Under the pieces are notes generated by a model that saw only the letters and a list, made by a program, of their open reading frames with translations, did no database searches and was not told the DNA's origin. From CAZXFA01 sp964640085 (GTDB lineage: Bacteria > Actinomycetota > UBA4738 > HRBIN12): a stretch of 64,000 nt of DNA. Shown one piece after another: positions 42,495-51,537 of this stretch. A program made the translations under genes and the position numbers. Location: NCBI GenBank assembly GCA_964640085.1, contig CAZXFA010000012.1:1-64000 (forward strand). Reading direction: 5' to 3'. Each line of letters begins with the position of its first letter. The stretch's first letter is position 1.

Positions 42495-45357
42495 ACGGGG
42501 GCGTCCCCCGCACGGAAAGCTCGAGCATATCCATGAACAACGGGTCGCCCCGGTTGTCGAGCATGATCAGCTTGACGAACCGAACCCGCCTCGTCCCCGC
42601 CTCGGGCTCCAGGGTGTGCAGCACGCCGAGGGGCAGGCGCTTCGAACGGCGGTAGGCGGTGACCCAGGGCTTGCCCTTGTGGCGACGGGTCTGGATCTCG
42701 AACACTCGGACGGCCGCCTTCGGTCCGTCCCCACACGTCCCCGCCGTCGCGAAGCCGAAGGATGTGACGTCGATCCGCCGGGGCAGGCGGACGATGACGA
42801 TCCGAGGCCCCTTGGTGCCGCTTCCGCCCCGGTAGTCGGGGTGATCGCTCCCCCACCCCGTGCCGAGCGACCCGTCGAACGCGAACTCCGGACCGCAGAA
42901 CGGCGTGTAGTCCGGGCCGGTGAACCGCTTCAGGCGTGCGCCCCCGGCCAACGCGGCCCAGTCCCGGACGAGCTCGATCTGCACCCTCTCCGTGTCGTCC
43001 ACGACCACCGTGAACGCAACCGGCTCGTGGACGTCGCTCGCCACGGTGATCACGTGCTCGTGGAATGGGACGTCGGCGATCCGGTACCGGCCCTTCGCGT
43101 TCGTCGTCCCCGCGAGATCGGTGCCGAAACCGGAGGCGTGCCCCGCCACCTGTACCCGGACGCCCGCCACGGGACGTCCGCTCTCCGACTCCCGGACCCT
43201 CCCCCGGACGGTCCCGCACTCCTCCGGGCACGTGGGCGGGAGGCTGAAGTCCTCCACCGGATCGACGTCGTTGCCGTCGAGCGCCACCGCGAAGAACCCC
43301 ATGCCGCGGTGCGCGAACCGCTGCCAGAGCACGTCGACGTGGGCACCGCCGAAGGCCACCAGGTCCGCCTGGACCATCGCGTTCCGCATGTCCAGGAAGG
43401 AGGGCTCGGTCGGCGAGAGCTCCAGGCCCCGGGTGACGAGGGCGAGCGTTGTCGCCGACCCCAGCGCCGTCCGGATGTCCCACAGTGTCTGGCTCCAGAT
43501 CTCGCCGTCCGCGTGCACCTGGGGGAACAGGTAGACATCGCCGAAGTCCCCGTACGTGTAGCCACCCGGGCCGGTGGAGACGCCGCCCGGGCACGCCGAC
43601 GAGCTCGCGCCCACCGGGCAGTCGATCGGCTCGGTGCGGACGAAGTCCGATCGCCCACCCGCCACGTACCGCCCCACGATCACATCGGGGGCCGGCCCGT
43701 CGACCTCGAAGCCGCGCGAGACCAGCAGGTCCATCGCGTAGAAGTCGCTCCAGGCTTCCCCCATCGCTCCGGCCTGCGCTGAGTTCAGCGCCCCCGAGCC
43801 GTCGGCGAAGATCACCAGGCGGTTCGTCAGGCCGTGGGCGTACTCGTGGAACACGACCGATGCATCGTCGCCGCCGTTGGTAGAGGGGATCCCGGCCTGC
43901 GCGATGGTGGGGAACAGGTACATCTGCATCCGGGCCGGCGTGCCGTCCGGCAGGGTGAGCATGTTCGCGTTGTACCGGTGGGCCGCGTCGGGGAGACCCG
44001 CGGTGTTCGCCGTGTCGGCGCCGTCGAGCACGTTGGCGATCACCGGGTCGCCGTCCTCGCCCTGTCCGCTCGCGTTCGTGACCTGGAAGTTGCCGGCCGC
44101 CTCGGTGAAGCCGATGGGAGGGGCCAGCAGGTGGTCGTGGAACACGTTGAGCAGGTGGTAGACCTGGGTGGCGTTCTGCTCCCGGTTCGGGAGCCAGCTG
44201 TAGGGAACCCCGCGTTTCCACGAGCACGGGAAGGCGACGCGGCAGGCGTTGGTGCCATCGACGGTGTCCAGGTTGGCGGGGTAGTTCCAGCTCAGCCCGG
44301 ACGTGGCGGGCACGTCCATGTCCGGGAGGTCATCGTCGTCGACGTCGGGGAACACCCAGGCGTGGTTGCCGGACAGCGCGCTGGCGCCGCCCACCGGGAA
44401 GCTCACCTGTCGTTGGATCCCGCCGTCGTTGGGGAGGTCCGGGTCGGGGTAGTGGTCCCAGGCGAGCCCAGTGCCCGGCGAGTCGGAGCGAACCATGTTG
44501 GCCCGCCAAAGCAGCCGGCCGTCCTCCGCGTCGACCACGGAGACGTACACCTCCCGGGAGCTCACGAACGAGATGGTCCGCCAGGCCAGGCGCGCTCCGC
44601 GGCCGGAGCCGAAGAGGACCAGTCGCGCCTCGTCCCCGCTCCGGAACCGCACCGCGCGTTGGGGCCCACGGGATGCCCGGACGACGTGTCCCAGGGCGGG
44701 TCGCTCCGCCCCGACGCTCGCGTACGCGGTCGCGAGGGCTCGGGCGGCGCTCACGGCGGGGGTCACGTCCGCCACCTGCAGCCCGGGGATCGGGGAGCCG
44801 ATCACGTTGACGAGCCGTCCATCGACGGCGACGTTGGCCCGCAGGTCGAGGTCGAACACGGGGATCCCCTGGGACCGCTGCTGCCAGGTCAGGTGGTGGG
44901 TCCCGAGGATGTCCACGTAGTCACGCACCAGCCGGAGCCCCCGAAGGTCGGTCCGGGTGAGCCCGAAGGCCCGGCGGTTGGCCCGCACGAAGCCCAACGC
45001 GATCTCGTCGGCGGGACGGTCGCTCGGTCCGGTGAGGAACCCGTCCAGCCGGGCGACCAGGCGAGGGCTCCCCGTGCGAGGGTCGAGTCGAATGAGCCCG
45101 AAGGGTCCGAGGCGTCTGGCAAGCGCTCGCTGCGCGCGGCTCGGGGTGGCGGCTCCGAACGGGTCGCTCAGATCGACGCGGACGTCGAAGGCTTCGGCCG
45201 AGGGAGGAGCGCTCCAGGCCCGGCGCGGTGGTCGGCGATCCCGTTCTGGGTCGGCTCGGAGAGGCGAGGGCTGCGCGGGGAGCACGACCGCGACGGTCAG
45301 CAGCACCGCCGCCCAGCGGACACCGGTTCGCGTCAGCTTGGTTCCGGATCGATCCAT
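42493..45357 (-). CDS. Secreted fungalysin-type (M36) zinc metalloprotease
   Basis: 954 residues from ATG 45357, with AGGGGAG five nt upstream. A Sec signal peptide (VRWAAVLLTVAVVLPAQPSP) is followed by an FTP-type propeptide (about 60-300; THHLTWQQRSQGIPVFDLDL) and the M36 catalytic domain: zinc motif HEYAH (504-508) and third ligand Glu in GAMGEAWSDFYAMDL. After the catalytic domain there is a carboxypeptidase-regulatory-like beta domain (GTVRGRVRESESGRPVAGVR) and a C-terminal discoidin/galactose-binding-like domain (FDGSLGTGWGSDHPDYRGG). It is expected to degrade extracellular protein. Cysteine pairs outside the core suggest secretion with disulfides. Confidence 0.9.
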   Translation of the reverse strand: MDRSGTKLTRTGVRWAAVLLTVAVVLPAQPSPLRADPERDRRPPRRAWSAPPSAEAFDVRVDLSDPFGAATPSRAQRALARRLGPFGLIRLDPRTGSPRLVARLDGFLTGPSDRPADEIALGFVRANRRAFGLTRTDLRGLRLVRDYVDILGTHHLTWQQRSQGIPVFDLDLRANVAVDGRLVNVIGSPIPGLQVADVTPAVSAARALATAYASVGAERPALGHVVRASRGPQRAVRFRSGDEARLVLFGSGRGARLAWRTISFVSSREVYVSVVDAEDGRLLWRANMVRSDSPGTGLAWDHYPDPDLPNDGGIQRQVSFPVGGASALSGNHAWVFPDVDDDDLPDMDVPATSGLSWNYPANLDTVDGTNACRVAFPCSWKRGVPYSWLPNREQNATQVYHLLNVFHDHLLAPPIGFTEAAGNFQVTNASGQGEDGDPVIANVLDGADTANTAGLPDAAHRYNANMLTLPDGTPARMQMYLFPTIAQAGIPSTNGGDDASVVFHEYAHGLTNRLVIFADGSGALNSAQAGAMGEAWSDFYAMDLLVSRGFEVDGPAPDVIVGRYVAGGRSDFVRTEPIDCPVGASSSACPGGVSTGPGGYTYGDFGDVYLFPQVHADGEIWSQTLWDIRTALGSATTLALVTRGLELSPTEPSFLDMRNAMVQADLVAFGGAHVDVLWQRFAHRGMGFFAVALDGNDVDPVEDFSLPPTCPEECGTVRGRVRESESGRPVAGVRVQVAGHASGFGTDLAGTTNAKGRYRIADVPFHEHVITVASDVHEPVAFTVVVDDTERVQIELVRDWAALAGGARLKRFTGPDYTPFCGPEFAFDGSLGTGWGSDHPDYRGGSGTKGPRIVIVRLPRRIDVTSFGFATAGTCGDGPKAAVRVFEIQTRRHKGKPWVTAYRRSKRLPLGVLHTLEPEAGTRRVRFVKLIMLDNRGDPLFMDMLELSVRGTPP

Positions 45358-45417
45358 GGAGCTCCCCTCGGAGCGCGGCAGCGACACGGCGGGCATCGCG
45401 ACGCTACCACGGCGGTT

Positions 45418-46011
45418 CTACGACGCCGGGCCGCGGTCGGTTCGTTCAGCGGCCACCGTCTGGGAGACGTCGATCGCTCCCTCGAGCGACGGGGCCCCGA
45501 GGGGGTTCTCGACCTCGATCCCGGGCCGGACGTCGAGCGGCCCCCGCCCGGAACATCGAGGCCACGGTCCCCAACCATGCCGATGACGACGATCCCTCCA
45601 GATGAGCCAGCGCCACCGGGGTGGCGGGACCGACCCGGTCGGATAGAGAAGGAGCACCACCGGGACGGCCAGGAGCGGCGGGATGAACGTCCGGGTCGCC
45701 ACCCAGGCCCACATCGGGCCCAGGGGAGCCCACCCGAATCGGTCCGCAGCGTGTAGGTCGCCCATCCGTGGAGAAGGTGGCGAGCGGGAATCCGAGCCCG
45801 AACGCCAGCATCAGCCACCTGATGGGGTTCGATGGGCTGCGGGGAGCGAGGAGGGCGCCCGCGGTGGCCCATCCCGTCATCGCGAGAACCGGCAGGACGA
45901 TGAGGGGCCCGTCCCTCGCGATCGAGTCGTTGAAGGGCGCTCAGCCAGAGAGGACCGGGACCACCACCACCGCCCCATCGCCAGGAGGACCCAGGGCACC
46001 CGGGTCTTCAC
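45418..46011 (-). pseudogene. Decayed N-terminal remnant of a third cluster-2 histidine kinase
   Basis: A GTG at 46011 overlaps the stop of the kinase upstream (GTGA), as in the intact arrays. It encodes VKTRVPWVLLAMG, then the frame breaks near a GGTGGTGGTGG run and contains a TGA. The original reading continues as DGPLIVLPVLAMTGWATAG and IRWLMLAFGLGFPLATFSTD, shifts again to FIPPLLAVPVVLLLYPTGSV, and ends with VENPLGAPSLEGAIDVSQTV, all matching the first 200 residues of the membrane kinases. GAF, kinase and ATPase domains are gone. This is a truncated, multiply frameshifted pseudogene. Confidence 0.75.
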
Positions 46012-48107
46012 GGGTGTTCTCCGATCGGGACGGTCCCCACCACCGTCGTCCCCGACCCCGCAGCGCTGTGAACCTCGAGCGTTCCGCCGAGCGCGGCCAT
46101 CCGGTCGTGCATGATCTGCATCCCTTCGCCCTGCGGAGTGTCGTCGGGTTCGAACCCAGGGCCGTCGTCCTGGACGATGAACCGCAGGTGCCCCTCGTCC
46201 CGCTCGAGCCGGACGACGGCGCGCGCTCCCGCGGCGTGACGCTCCGCGTTCCGGAGTGCCTGGATGCAGCAGAAGTACACGGCGTTCTCGATCAGCGGGT
46301 CGAAGCGCCTCCGCGCCAGGTCCGGATCGATGCGCGCCTCGGCGCCCGGGCCGAGCTTCCGTACGTGGGACCCGAGGGCGGCGGCGAGCCCTTCGTCGGC
46401 GAGCAGCGGGGGGAAGATGCCCCGTGCCACGTCGCGGAGCTCTTCCAGGGCGGCGTTCGCCCGGCGTCCCAGCGTGTCGAGGGAGGCGAGGACCTCCTCG
46501 GCGTGAGAGTCGAGCCGTTCCGCGTCGACCGCCAGCTCATCGCAGATCGCATCGAGCTCCCTCACGACGCCGTCCCGTAGCTCCCGTTCCAGCCGGCGCC
46601 GCTGCGCGTCCCGAGCCGCGACGAGCCGTCCACCCGATCGCCCGAGCTCCTCCGTCTGCTCGGCCAGCTCCTCGGCCTTGCTCTGGAGCTCCGACGTGAG
46701 CCGAACGTTGTGCAGCGCGAGACCGGCGTGCCCGGCGAGATCCTCGAGGAGCCCACGTTCGGCAGTGCGCAGGGGTTCGTTCGCGGGCTTGACGATCGCG
46801 AGCTCGCCGATCGGCTCACCTCCGTGCACGACAGGGATCGCGAGCGTGGGCTCGCCGAACGGTGCATCGCTGGGGTTGGTGACCGTTCGGCTCCCCTGGT
46901 TCAGGAACAGGCGGAGGCGCACCGCCGCGGCCCCGACGCCGTTCGCGGCGGCATCCGCCATGTCGGTGAGCACGGCGTCGGCCGACGGGACGGCGGCGAT
47001 TCGGTGTCCGAAGTCGGCCATCACCTCGTACGGCGTTGCCCGTCTCCCATAGACGAGTCGGTTCGCCCACCGTTGGAGACGGGTCCTCGCCGGCTCGAAC
47101 GAGACCGCGATCAGGGCCGTCGCCGCGACCCGCAGGGTGACGCTCTGGGTGTTCGAGCCCACTAGCTCTCCGACCCCGGCCACGATCGCCACGTAGACCG
47201 CGCCGATGAGGAGCGCGAGCGCGCCGAACACGATCGTCTTGGAGATCACGAGGTCGATGTCGTACAGGCGGTACTTGAGGATCGCGATCGCGCACGCCAC
47301 CGGGATCCCGAACGCGAGGTCCACCGCCAAGGCGCCGAAGAGAAGATCGAAGGTAGCGTCCGAGACCCAGTCGCCTCGGATGCCGGAGATCGCCACGAGG
47401 AACTGCACCACTGCGAACAGCCCAAGGGCCACGAGCGCGACGAGGAGGAGCCACCGGAGCTGTGCGCGTTCCTCCCCCGAGGAACGCCGGTACCTCACGA
47501 ACAGGGAGGCGATCGCCAGCGCGGATGCGACCAGCGCGATCGCGACGCCGGCCATCCAGACGACCTTCATGACGCCCCACAGCTCCGGGAGCCCGAAGGG
47601 GTTCGCCATCCGGATGCCGTGGTCGTTCCAGGCACCGTTGAGCGGCTCCGGCCTCGTGCCGAACCCGAGCGAGGCCATGACCGCCCCGGCAACGAGCGAC
47701 CAGCCGACCGGGCGCCACCGGTCCGACGGCGGTCGTCCGGTGGGGAACAAGAGGAAGATCAGCGGGATCGCCACGATGAAGGGCCCGATGAAGCCGGGGA
47801 TCGCGAGCAGCGCCCTCGGCGCGGGAAACGAGCCCGGCGACGTCACCAGCGTCTTCACGCCGTACTGATCGACGAACGACACGACCGCGAGCGCGAAGCC
47901 CGAGACCCACAGGAGCCACCCGATGGCGTTGCCGGTCCGGCCGAAGATGAGCATCCCGATCGCCGCGAGCGCCATGCCTCCCAGCGCGATGAGCGCGTTC
48001 GGGTCGGGGAGCCGCTCGCCGTTCGCCACCAGGAGCCAGATGCACGCCCCAGCGAGCAGGGCCACCAGCCCGAGCGCCGCCCACGCCACCACCCCGCGCC
48101 GGCTCAC
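46008..48107 (-). CDS. Membrane GAF histidine-kinase homologue lacking the phospho-acceptor His
   Basis: 699 residues from ATG 48107, overlapping the stop of the upstream kinase (ATGA). Same layout as cluster 1: about eight hydrophobic segments, KYRLYDIDLVISKTIV, a GAF-like module and a HATPase domain with N-box YFCCIQALRNAERHA, G-box DDGPGFEP and GEGMQIMHDRM. The H-box, however, reads LERELRDGVVREL: the phospho-accepting His is Arg511 (CGG at 46575-46577) and the QQQL run is lost. ATP binding may remain but classical autophosphorylation cannot occur. A regulatory pseudokinase acting with its neighbour is plausible. Confidence 0.88.
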   Translation of the reverse strand: MSRRGVVAWAALGLVALLAGACIWLLVANGERLPDPNALIALGGMALAAIGMLIFGRTGNAIGWLLWVSGFALAVVSFVDQYGVKTLVTSPGSFPAPRALLAIPGFIGPFIVAIPLIFLLFPTGRPPSDRWRPVGWSLVAGAVMASLGFGTRPEPLNGAWNDHGIRMANPFGLPELWGVMKVVWMAGVAIALVASALAIASLFVRYRRSSGEERAQLRWLLLVALVALGLFAVVQFLVAISGIRGDWVSDATFDLLFGALAVDLAFGIPVACAIAILKYRLYDIDLVISKTIVFGALALLIGAVYVAIVAGVGELVGSNTQSVTLRVAATALIAVSFEPARTRLQRWANRLVYGRRATPYEVMADFGHRIAAVPSADAVLTDMADAAANGVGAAAVRLRLFLNQGSRTVTNPSDAPFGEPTLAIPVVHGGEPIGELAIVKPANEPLRTAERGLLEDLAGHAGLALHNVRLTSELQSKAEELAEQTEELGRSGGRLVAARDAQRRRLERELRDGVVRELDAICDELAVDAERLDSHAEEVLASLDTLGRRANAALEELRDVARGIFPPLLADEGLAAALGSHVRKLGPGAEARIDPDLARRRFDPLIENAVYFCCIQALRNAERHAAGARAVVRLERDEGHLRFIVQDDGPGFEPDDTPQGEGMQIMHDRMAALGGTLEVHSAAGSGTTVVGTVPIGEHP

Positions 48108-50272
48108 GGGACCGTCTCCCGCCCGAGCGGGATCCGCCCGAGCACGGTCGTCCCGGCACCGGGAGTGGAGGTGAGGTCCACCTCGCCGCCGAAGGCCGCG
48201 AGACGATCCCGCATGTTCGCCAGCCCCGAGCCTGTGGCCACCTCGCCGGCATCGAACCCGACGCCGTCGTCCGTGACCTCGAACCTGAGGTCACTTCCGT
48301 CCGTCGCCAAACGAACGTCGATCCTGTTCGCGCGCGCGTGCTTGGCAGCGTTCTGGACCGCCTCGAGGCAGACGAAGTAGACGGCGGCCTCGGTCTCCAC
48401 GGGGAGCCGGCCCACGCCATCGGTCTCCACGACGACCGCCGTGGCTCCCGCTCGAGCCTGGTCCTCGAGGGCGGGGCCGATCCCGCGCTCCTCGAGGACC
48501 GCCGGATAGATCCCGCTCGCCAGATCGAGCAGCGTGCCTCGCGCGACATCGGTCTCATGAGCGAGCGTCAACAGCATCTCCACGCCCCTCCTCGGGTCCC
48601 TGGCCGCGAGCGCCTTCGCGAGCCGCAGCTTCACGCTGAGCGCCACGAGGTGCTGCTGCGCGCCGTCGTGGATGTTCCGCTCCAGCCGGCGACGCTCGGC
48701 GTCGTGGGCGGCAACTATGCGGATGCGTGAGGTGCGGAGCTCCTCGGCCTGGCGTGCGAGCTCGTCCACCCGTGCCTGGAGATCGAGCGTCAGGCCGACG
48801 TTCCGGAGCACGAGTCCGGCCTGCGAGGCGAGGTCGTCGAGCAGCTTGGCCTCGGCGGGGGTGATCGGCTCGCTCGAAGCCTTCCGGACGCGGATCTCTC
48901 CGAGCATCTCGGTCCCGTGCCGCACGGCGGCCACGTGATCGGCCGTGCCGATTGGTGAGGTCTCCTCGGGCCATGACGCGACGAGGTGCTCGTCCGTCCC
49001 GGCTCCGAGCCACACCTCCGCCCGCTCCCCCCCGACGCCCTCGGCGATCACACGCGCCATCCGCGACAGCACGTCTTCCGTCGCGTAGGTGCCGCCCACC
49101 CGCTCGCTGAAGCCGGCGAGCACTTCGTAGGGATCGGCGCGCCGTCCGAACACCAGCCGGTTCGCGATCCGAGTCGCCCTGCGCCGCACCGGCTGGAAGA
49201 GCGCGGCAACCGTCGCCGTGGCCGCGATCGACAGGAACAAGGAGTCCCCACCCACGAGCTGACTGGATCCCGCGACGATCGCGGCGTAGACGACCGTGAC
49301 GAACGCGGCGAGCACCGCGTACACGACGGTCTTGCGGATCACGATATCGAGGTCCCAGAGGTGGTAGCGGAAGATCGCGACCAGGAAGGCTGTGGGCACC
49401 CCGAAGGCGATGGTCGCCGCCGTGAGACCGAGCATGATCGGGAAGATGGGGAGACTGCGGTCGTCGTAGAGTCCGAGCGCGTCGATGACGAAGCCGAGGG
49501 TGAACGTGAGCGTCAGGAGTGCGGCGGCCGCGGTTCCGACGGCGACCAGCCAGCGCGTCTGCTGCCGCTCTTCGCCTACGGTTCGCTTGAACCGAGCGCG
49601 GAGCCCGAAGGCACAGGCGACGGCCGAGATCAACGCGAGGATGGTGCCAGCAGCGATCCCGAAACCGGGCGCCTGGCCGAGCGCCTCGATCCCGAAGGGG
49701 TTCTCGTACCCGATCCCGAAGTCCCGGAGGTTGTTCAGGGTCTCGGCGCGCACGAGGAACGCGAGGAACGCGAGCCCCATCCCCCCGAGCAGCCCGACGA
49801 CGGCCCACCGCCACCGCGGGCCTGGGACGCGGCCGTCCGGGAACAGCAGGAAGAGCAGGGGGATGAACGCGACCGCCAGGTACGCGTACTCGTTGGTCCA
49901 CGCCGCCGGCCCGATGAGCGGGAGCGATCCGGGGGCCACCCGCAAGCCGTAGACCGCGTAGGGCTGGATGAAGAGGCTGTAGCTGACGGAGAGTCCGATG
50001 AACCCGATGAGCCAGCCGGCCCAGTTCCTCGGTTGCCGGGACGCGATGAGGGCCCCGGTCGCGAGCCAGATCGGTCCGACCACGACGAAGGCCAGGCTCC
50101 AGGGGCTCAGGAAGTCGTCGATCGCTCGATCGACGGCGAGGGCCAACGGCAGGGCCGCCGTCTCGAGCAGGATGCCCACCAGGAGGACGCCCCAGGCGAG
50201 CCACCGCGACCACCGGGCTCCCCCGACGCGCGGCTTGGACGAGGTTCCTGGACCCAGGGCGGGCGCGGTCAT
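48104..50272 (-). CDS. Membrane GAF sensor histidine kinase (cluster 2, intact)
   Basis: 722 residues from ATG 50272 (MTAPALGPGTSSKPRVGG). Multi-pass N-terminus with PLLFLLFPDGRVPGPRWRW, RYHLWDLDIVIRKTVVY, a GAF-like domain (RAEVWLGAGTDEHLVASWPE), H-box LERNIHDGAQQHL, N-box YFVCLEAVQNAAKHA, G-box DDGVGFDA and GSGLANMRDRL. Catalytically complete HisKA_3 kinase. It leads an operon with the His-less homologue and the decayed remnant. The divergent USP gene and two TGGCACC-type sites lie upstream. The NarL regulator at 50837 is the nearest candidate partner. Confidence 0.92.
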   Translation of the reverse strand: MTAPALGPGTSSKPRVGGARWSRWLAWGVLLVGILLETAALPLALAVDRAIDDFLSPWSLAFVVVGPIWLATGALIASRQPRNWAGWLIGFIGLSVSYSLFIQPYAVYGLRVAPGSLPLIGPAAWTNEYAYLAVAFIPLLFLLFPDGRVPGPRWRWAVVGLLGGMGLAFLAFLVRAETLNNLRDFGIGYENPFGIEALGQAPGFGIAAGTILALISAVACAFGLRARFKRTVGEERQQTRWLVAVGTAAAALLTLTFTLGFVIDALGLYDDRSLPIFPIMLGLTAATIAFGVPTAFLVAIFRYHLWDLDIVIRKTVVYAVLAAFVTVVYAAIVAGSSQLVGGDSLFLSIAATATVAALFQPVRRRATRIANRLVFGRRADPYEVLAGFSERVGGTYATEDVLSRMARVIAEGVGGERAEVWLGAGTDEHLVASWPEETSPIGTADHVAAVRHGTEMLGEIRVRKASSEPITPAEAKLLDDLASQAGLVLRNVGLTLDLQARVDELARQAEELRTSRIRIVAAHDAERRRLERNIHDGAQQHLVALSVKLRLAKALAARDPRRGVEMLLTLAHETDVARGTLLDLASGIYPAVLEERGIGPALEDQARAGATAVVVETDGVGRLPVETEAAVYFVCLEAVQNAAKHARANRIDVRLATDGSDLRFEVTDDGVGFDAGEVATGSGLANMRDRLAAFGGEVDLTSTPGAGTTVLGRIPLGRETVP

Positions 50273-50426
50273 CAGGGGCGCATCCTGGCACCTTCTGCCG
50301 TCCGCACCAAGGGGGCCGGCGTCACCCATCTCGGGGTGCTGGCACCAACGATGTGGTGGTGGCGCCCGGGTCGTGCCGAGCGGTACGCGGCGCTACCGTG
50401 ATCCCGATCGATGGGAGGCGAGCCCG
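50273..50426. promoter_or_regulatory. Divergent promoter region of kinase and universal stress protein
   Basis: 154 bp. Contains a TGGCACC half-site at 50286-50292 and the palindrome at 50335-50346. No ORF. Confidence 0.5.
50335..50346. promoter_or_regulatory. Operator-like palindrome GGTGCTGGCACC, second copy
   Basis: Identical 12-mer to the core of the inverted repeat at 42052-42069; 63 bp before the kinase start and 81 bp before the USP start. Confidence 0.5.
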
Positions 50427-50834
50427 ATGAAGAAGATCCTGGTGGGAACCGACACCTCGGCCGCCGCCGACCTCGCGGTGCAGGAGGCAGCCCGGCTGGC
50501 CGAGCTGAGCGGTGCCGAGCTCCTCGTCCTCCACGTCCGGCGGAACGGCTCTGCGCGCGATGTGGCGGACCCGAAGAAGTCGGCCGATCCGGAACAGTAC
50601 CTGGCCGAGATGCGCCGACGGTTTCCGGGTATCGGGGTGCGGGCGTGGAGCGAGGCGGGCGAACCCGCCGATCGGCTGGTCGAGACCGCCGAGGCCGAGC
50701 GAGCGGACACGGTCGTGCTCGGCAACCGAGGCACCCACGGATCGTGGTGGCGCGTGCGGGACAGCGTGCCGAACATCGTGCTCCGCCACGCGCCCTGCTC
50801 GGTGTTCATCGTGGACACGCGGACGGCGCAGTGA
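50427..50834 (+). CDS. Universal stress protein (UspA family)
   Basis: 135 residues from ATG 50427. MKKILVGTDTSAAADLAVQE starts the alpha/beta fold, followed by ELLVLHVRRNGSARD and DTVVLGNRGTHGSWWRVRDS. The ATP-binding loop G-x2-G-x9-G(S/T) is nearly kept: GNRG then nine residues, but the last Gly is Asp (DS), so nucleotide binding may be weaker. Its position between kinases and regulators recalls the DosR-type regulons in which USPs are co-regulated with sensor kinases; that parallel is inference. Converges on the NarL-type regulator. Confidence 0.9.
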   Translation: MKKILVGTDTSAAADLAVQEAARLAELSGAELLVLHVRRNGSARDVADPKKSADPEQYLAEMRRRFPGIGVRAWSEAGEPADRLVETAEAERADTVVLGNRGTHGSWWRVRDSVPNIVLRHAPCSVFIVDTRTAQ

Positions 50835-50836
50835 TC

Positions 50837-51505
50837 TCAGGCGTGACCGGATCCTTGGAGGAACGCGAGCACGGCCTTGACCCGGCGATGGACGTCGGTC
50901 TCCTCGGAAAGGCTGAGTTTGTGGAACAGGGAGTTGATGTGCTTCTCGACCGCGCGCTCCGTGAGGAACAGGGACCTCGCGATCGCGGCGTTGTTCTTGC
51001 CCTGCGCCATGTGCTCGAGCACCTCGCGCTCGCGGTCGGTGAGCTGGCCGAGTGGGGAGTGCGCCATCCGATCCTTGGCCGCGACGAGTGCCTCGACGAT
51101 CTTGGGATCGAGCACGGAGCCGCCCTTGGCCACCTCGTTGAGGGCCCGGACGAGCTCGGCGACGTCGGCGACCCGCTCCTTCAGCAGGTACCCGAGGCCG
51201 GCCGCCCCATCCTTCAGCAGTTCGTATGCGTACCCTTCCTCCGCGTATTGCGAGAGCACGACGACGCCGATCTCCGGATGCTCCTCCCGGATCCGGCGGG
51301 CCGCGTCGATCCCCTCGGTCGTGTTGGTTGGCGGCATGCGGATGTCGGTGAGGACGGCGTCGGGCTCCAGCTCCTCGACCGCCGTCAGGAGCTCATCGAG
51401 GGACCCGGCGGTGCCGATCAGCTCGACCTCGTCGGTCCCTTCGAGGAGGGCGGCCGTCCCCTCTCGCACCAGGTAGTTATCCTCCGCGAAGACCACGCGC
51501 ACCAT
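50837..51505 (-). CDS. NarL/LuxR-family response regulator
   Basis: 222 residues from ATG 51505. Receiver: VRVVFAEDNYLVREGTAALL, phospho-acceptor Asp in AVLTDIRMPPTNTTEGIDAA, Ser in VVVLSQYAEEGYA, Lys in LGYLLKERV. Output: LTDREREVLEHMAQGKNNAA and IARSLFLTERAVEKHINSLF, a complete LuxR helix-turn-helix. It binds DNA when phosphorylated by a HisKA_3 kinase such as those in the window. A TACGAT hexamer 6 nt upstream suggests a leaderless message. Divergent from the receiver-cyclase gene with 32 bp between starts. Confidence 0.94.
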   Translation of the reverse strand: MVRVVFAEDNYLVREGTAALLEGTDEVELIGTAGSLDELLTAVEELEPDAVLTDIRMPPTNTTEGIDAARRIREEHPEIGVVVLSQYAEEGYAYELLKDGAAGLGYLLKERVADVAELVRALNEVAKGGSVLDPKIVEALVAAKDRMAHSPLGQLTDREREVLEHMAQGKNNAAIARSLFLTERAVEKHINSLFHKLSLSEETDVHRRVKAVLAFLQGSGHA

Positions 51506-51511
51506 GCGCGC

Positions 51512-51517
51512 ATCGTA
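51512..51517 (-). promoter_or_regulatory. Candidate -10 element (TACGAT), leaderless regulator mRNA
   Basis: TACGAT on the minus strand, 6 nt before the ATG at 51505. Confidence 0.4.
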
Positions 51518-51537
51518 CCCGCGGCGGGGAGGGCGGC

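Noticed and set aside
50335..50346. DosR/DevR box as the identity of the palindrome
   Set aside because: The kinase-USP setting recalls DosR, but the sequence GGTGCTGGCACC does not fit the known GGGACT-type DosR consensus.
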